The notes under the pieces: generated by a model | What the model was told of the DNA's origin: nothing | What the model saw: the letters and a program-made list of their open reading frames with translations, nothing else | Databases searched by the model: none | Shown here: piece by piece, positions 61,678 to 64,000 of the stretch | How positions within the stretch are numbered: the first letter of the stretch is position 1 | How the letters are laid out: every line of letters starts with the position of its first letter | Assembly: GCF_036983985.1 (NCBI RefSeq) | Contig: NZ_JALAHQ010000003.1 | Span: forward strand, 1-64,000 | Direction of reading: 5' to 3' | From: Alishewanella metallidurans | GTDB lineage: Bacteria; Pseudomonadota; Gammaproteobacteria; Enterobacterales; Alteromonadaceae | DNA: 64,000 bases | Position numbers and translations under genes: made by a program

Positions 61678-62619
61678 TTACTGGCTCACTAGTTGGTTGG
61701 TTAGCGCAGAAAAACGTATTTTAGCTAAGTGCAGCGCATGCTGTGCATGCTCTGCACTAATTGGCGTAAAGTATACTTTAGTGCCGGCAGTAGCTTGTGC
61801 TAATAACGCACAATCTAATGATAATACTGAGCCTATTTTGGGATAACCGCCCAGTGTTTGCCGATCATTGAGTAGCACTATAGGTTGGCCATCGGGTGGA
61901 ATTTGTACTGCGCCATAGCAGATCCCCTCTGACAGCAATTGGCTTTGTTGGCAAGCAATAGCGGCACCGGATAGCTTGTAGCCCATGCGATCAGCTTGTG
62001 GCGTTACCGTATAGCTATCTGAATAAAAGCGTTGGCGTTCAGCACTGGTAAAACTACTTACCTGATAGCCTTCAATTAGTCGTAGCGTAAGCACACTATT
62101 AATTTGCGGGCGCAGCGCTTGCGGTAAACTTAAGCGTGGCAAGTTGCTTACCATTGCTGCTGGCAATATATCGTTGGCTTGTAACTTATTACCATTTAAA
62201 CCGCCAATGCTTTCGCGTAATACAGTAGAGCTACTATTAAACTGCAGCTTAATATTAAAACCACCGGCTACGGCGACATAGACTCTTAAACCTTTAGTAA
62301 CCATGCCCAACTTGATAATGTCGCCTGACTTAACTTGGTGTACAGTCCATAATTGTAGCGGGCTATCATTAATACTCAGTGCTAGCTCGGCGCCAGTAAC
62401 AACAATGTAGCTAGTGCAATTAGCCTGTAGCTGTAAACCACCAACACTGCATTCAATTAATGTGGCGTTTGTCGGATTACCGAGTAAATAATTAGCCCAA
62501 GCCGCGGATGTGGTATCCATTGAGCCACCGCTAGTTAAACCTAGCGCGCCTTGGCCAAAACGTCCTTGATCTTGCAGTAAGCTAAGTATGCCCGGCGCAA
62601 TAACACTAAAACTACTCAT
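61678..62619 (-). CDS. pxpC: 5-oxoprolinase subunit PxpC (KipA-like)
   Basis: 313-residue biotin-dependent-carboxyltransferase-like subunit of the PxpABC 5-oxoprolinase, which opens 5-oxoproline to glutamate with ATP. APGILSLLQDQGRFGQGALGLTSGGSMDTTSAAWAN is the family opening. TPQADRMGYKLSGAAI and SEGICYGAVQIPPDGQPIVLLNDRQTLGGYPKIG follow. It overlaps pxpB by 4 bases (ATGA). Confidence 0.95.
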   Translation of the reverse strand: MSSFSVIAPGILSLLQDQGRFGQGALGLTSGGSMDTTSAAWANYLLGNPTNATLIECSVGGLQLQANCTSYIVVTGAELALSINDSPLQLWTVHQVKSGDIIKLGMVTKGLRVYVAVAGGFNIKLQFNSSSTVLRESIGGLNGNKLQANDILPAAMVSNLPRLSLPQALRPQINSVLTLRLIEGYQVSSFTSAERQRFYSDSYTVTPQADRMGYKLSGAAIACQQSQLLSEGICYGAVQIPPDGQPIVLLNDRQTLGGYPKIGSVLSLDCALLAQATAGTKVYFTPISAEHAQHALHLAKIRFSALTNQLVSQ

Positions 62620-63308
62620 AATTCACCGCCAAGGCGCAAAAATTCACTTTTATCAATGGCAACAAAGCGTACCTCATCGCCTACTGTAACTGGCATTATG
62701 GGGGTAGCGTCGGGGTTAAACATTCTCGTTGGGCACAAGCCAATTAAATTCCAACCACCCGGCGATGCTGCCGGATAGATGGCTGTTTGACGATCGGCAA
62801 TAGCAACTGCACCGCGAGGTACCTTTGCGCGAGGCGTGGCTAGGCGTGGCATTTGTAATAGTGGGTCTACTTCGCCTAAATACGCAAAACCTGGGGCAAA
62901 ACCTATGGCATATACGCGATAACTAATCGCCTGATGGCGCCGTATTACTTCGGCAATGCTGATGTTTTTACTGCTAGCAATAAGTGCTAAATCTGGCCCG
63001 CTTTCCGTGCTGTAATAAACCGGTAGTTCAACCAGTTTGCCGGTTTGCTGTTGCTGAGTAGACAGCTGTGTTAAGCATTGCTTTAGCTGAATTTTTACTT
63101 GGTTTAAATCAGTTTTAAACGGGTTAAATACAATAAGTACAGACGCATAAGATGGTAGTAAGTCGACTAATGATTCGCCAAGCTCCGCGCGTATTAGTGC
63201 ACAGGCGTGCTGCACCGTGGCCGAAATAACCGGGTCGATACGCTGCGCAAAATACAGCATTAACGCATTTTCACCGGCTGGCGTTAGGCTGTATTGCAGT
63301 TGATTCAT
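62616..63308 (-). CDS. pxpB: 5-oxoprolinase subunit PxpB (KipI-like)
   Basis: 230 residues, the usual KipI/PxpB length. GENALMLYFAQRIDP, the YAIGFAPGFAYLGEVDPLLQMPRLATPRAKVP segment and AIYPAASPGGWNLIG are the family motifs. It overlaps pxpA at 63305-63308 and pxpC at 62616-62619, so translation is coupled along the operon. Confidence 0.95.
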   Translation of the reverse strand: MNQLQYSLTPAGENALMLYFAQRIDPVISATVQHACALIRAELGESLVDLLPSYASVLIVFNPFKTDLNQVKIQLKQCLTQLSTQQQQTGKLVELPVYYSTESGPDLALIASSKNISIAEVIRRHQAISYRVYAIGFAPGFAYLGEVDPLLQMPRLATPRAKVPRGAVAIADRQTAIYPAASPGGWNLIGLCPTRMFNPDATPIMPVTVGDEVRFVAIDKSEFLRLGGEL

Positions 63309-64000
63309 GCTAATAGCGTCCGAATTTTTTCTATCTGTGCGACAGCGATCTTATTATCGCCATGCACGCATAAGGTATCAGCGCTAAGCGCAAGTGTGTT
63401 GCCAGACTCTGTGGTTACTGTGCCGTGTTGTATCAATTGGCGAACCTGTGCCAGCATCTCTTCTTCGTGTAATACCGCACCGGCTTGGCTGCGGAGGGCT
63501 AGTGTGCCGGCATCGGTATAGCGGCGATCGGCAAAGGCTTCAAACAATAAAGTTACGCCTTTTGCTGCGGCCAGTTCGCGGTAATGTTGCTGCTGCGTAG
63601 TGGCTAATATCATTAGTTTAAGTGGCTGGTAGTAGCCAGTAACGGCGTCAAGCACTGCAGCAAATACTGCTGGTTTGCTCATCATATCGTTATATAACGC
63701 GCCATGGGGTTTAACATAACTTAAGCTTAAACCGTTGCTGCGTGCCATACCGTCTAAAGCGGCAATTTGGTAGTGTATACAGTTAACAATTTCTTGGTGA
63801 GACAACGCCATACTGCGGCGGCCAAAGCCCTGTAAATCTGGGTAAGATGGATGTGCACCAATGGCAACGCCATATTGCTTCGCCAAATTAAGCGTATGCG
63901 CCATTACATCGGCATCACCAGCATGAAAGCCGCAGGCGATATTGGCCATATCAATATGCGGCATTACCGCAACATCCAACCCCATTTGCCAGCTACCAAA
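63305..64000 (-). CDS. pxpA: 5-oxoprolinase subunit PxpA (LamB/YcsF), N-terminus outside the window
   Basis: At least 231 residues of the YcsF/PxpA catalytic subunit. MPHIDMANIACGFHAGDADVM, GAHPSYPDLQGFGRRSM, YVKPHGALYNDM, FEAFADRRYTDAGTLALRSQAGAVL and LCVHGDNKIAVA follow family order. An ATG at 63985 is internal: the codons upstream (FGSWQ) continue the conserved FG.W.MG segment to the window edge. About 15-20 residues are therefore missing. Confidence 0.94.
   Translation of the reverse strand, partial: FGSWQMGLDVAVMPHIDMANIACGFHAGDADVMAHTLNLAKQYGVAIGAHPSYPDLQGFGRRSMALSHQEIVNCIHYQIAALDGMARSNGLSLSYVKPHGALYNDMMSKPAVFAAVLDAVTGYYQPLKLMILATTQQQHYRELAAAKGVTLLFEAFADRRYTDAGTLALRSQAGAVLHEEEMLAQVRQLIQHGTVTTESGNTLALSADTLCVHGDNKIAVAQIEKIRTLLA

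Noticed and set aside
1..64000. CRISPR array, prophage or insertion sequence
   Set aside because: No regularly spaced direct repeats, no cas or phage structural genes and no transposase frames were seen.

Overview
The window looks like a chromosome segment of a marine or freshwater gammaproteobacterium of the Alteromonadales/Chromatiales type (Rheinheimera, Alishewanella or Arsukibacterium are plausible). The inference rests on gene order (mreBCD-maf-rng-yhdP-nit-tldD with yjgA/pmbA nearby), on many TonB-dependent receptors and exported peptidases, and on protein style. No marker settles the genus.

Layout. 1-68: 3' end of a 5S rRNA gene and its terminator. 137-1108: a PLP-dependent ACC deaminase/D-cysteine desulfhydrase homologue. 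1352-11947: a tightly packed cell-shape and housekeeping run (mreB, mreC, mreD, maf, rng, yhdP, a nitrilase, tldD), followed by ilvE, yjgA and pmbA to 15095. 15361-19493: a lipoprotein M3 peptidase and an orphan CHASE histidine kinase. 19663: tRNA-Arg(CCG). 19962-21779: radD. 21838-26083: an accessory patch holding a hipBA toxin-antitoxin pair flanked by two copies of one gene fragment, a zinc-finger/HNH-like protein, a truncated methyltransferase, a pentapeptide-repeat protein and yajD. 26118: a nitroreductase. 26912-35529: a putative cyanophycin-use locus (isoaspartyl dipeptidase, YfcC-type carrier, exported cyanophycinase, Oar-type TonB receptor, LuxR-type regulator). 35854-40785: a broken MarR/HpaR gene, a Na/Pi cotransporter and a second TonB receptor. 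41113-46092: an RND efflux pair with a TetR regulator and a clear AcrR-type operator.

46209-64000 is mostly concerned with peptidoglycan breakdown products. It holds a VanX-like D-Ala-D-Ala dipeptidase, an NhaC antiporter, an M14 carboxypeptidase and an orphan solute-binding protein. Next comes a leftward operon of sodium symporter-murK-murQ-namZ, and a rightward pair of nagZ and a NagX-like acyltransferase. After a GluR0-like ligand-gated channel comes a second leftward operon, pxpA-pxpB-pxpC-D-glutamate cyclase-D-amino acid aminotransferase. Read together, the genes can release MurNAc and GlcNAc in the periplasm, import and phosphorylate them, and convert MurNAc-6P. They can also turn D-Ala into pyruvate plus D-Glu, cyclise D-Glu to 5-oxoproline and open it to glutamate. 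This joint route is an inference from gene content and order.

Two non-coding signals stand out. One is a family of three dispersed elements (13024-13070, 15178-15346, 60734-60831) whose terminal inverted repeats differ between copies yet stay complementary within each copy. The other is a matched pair of 20-bp palindromes upstream of hipB. No insertion sequence, phage or CRISPR array was seen.
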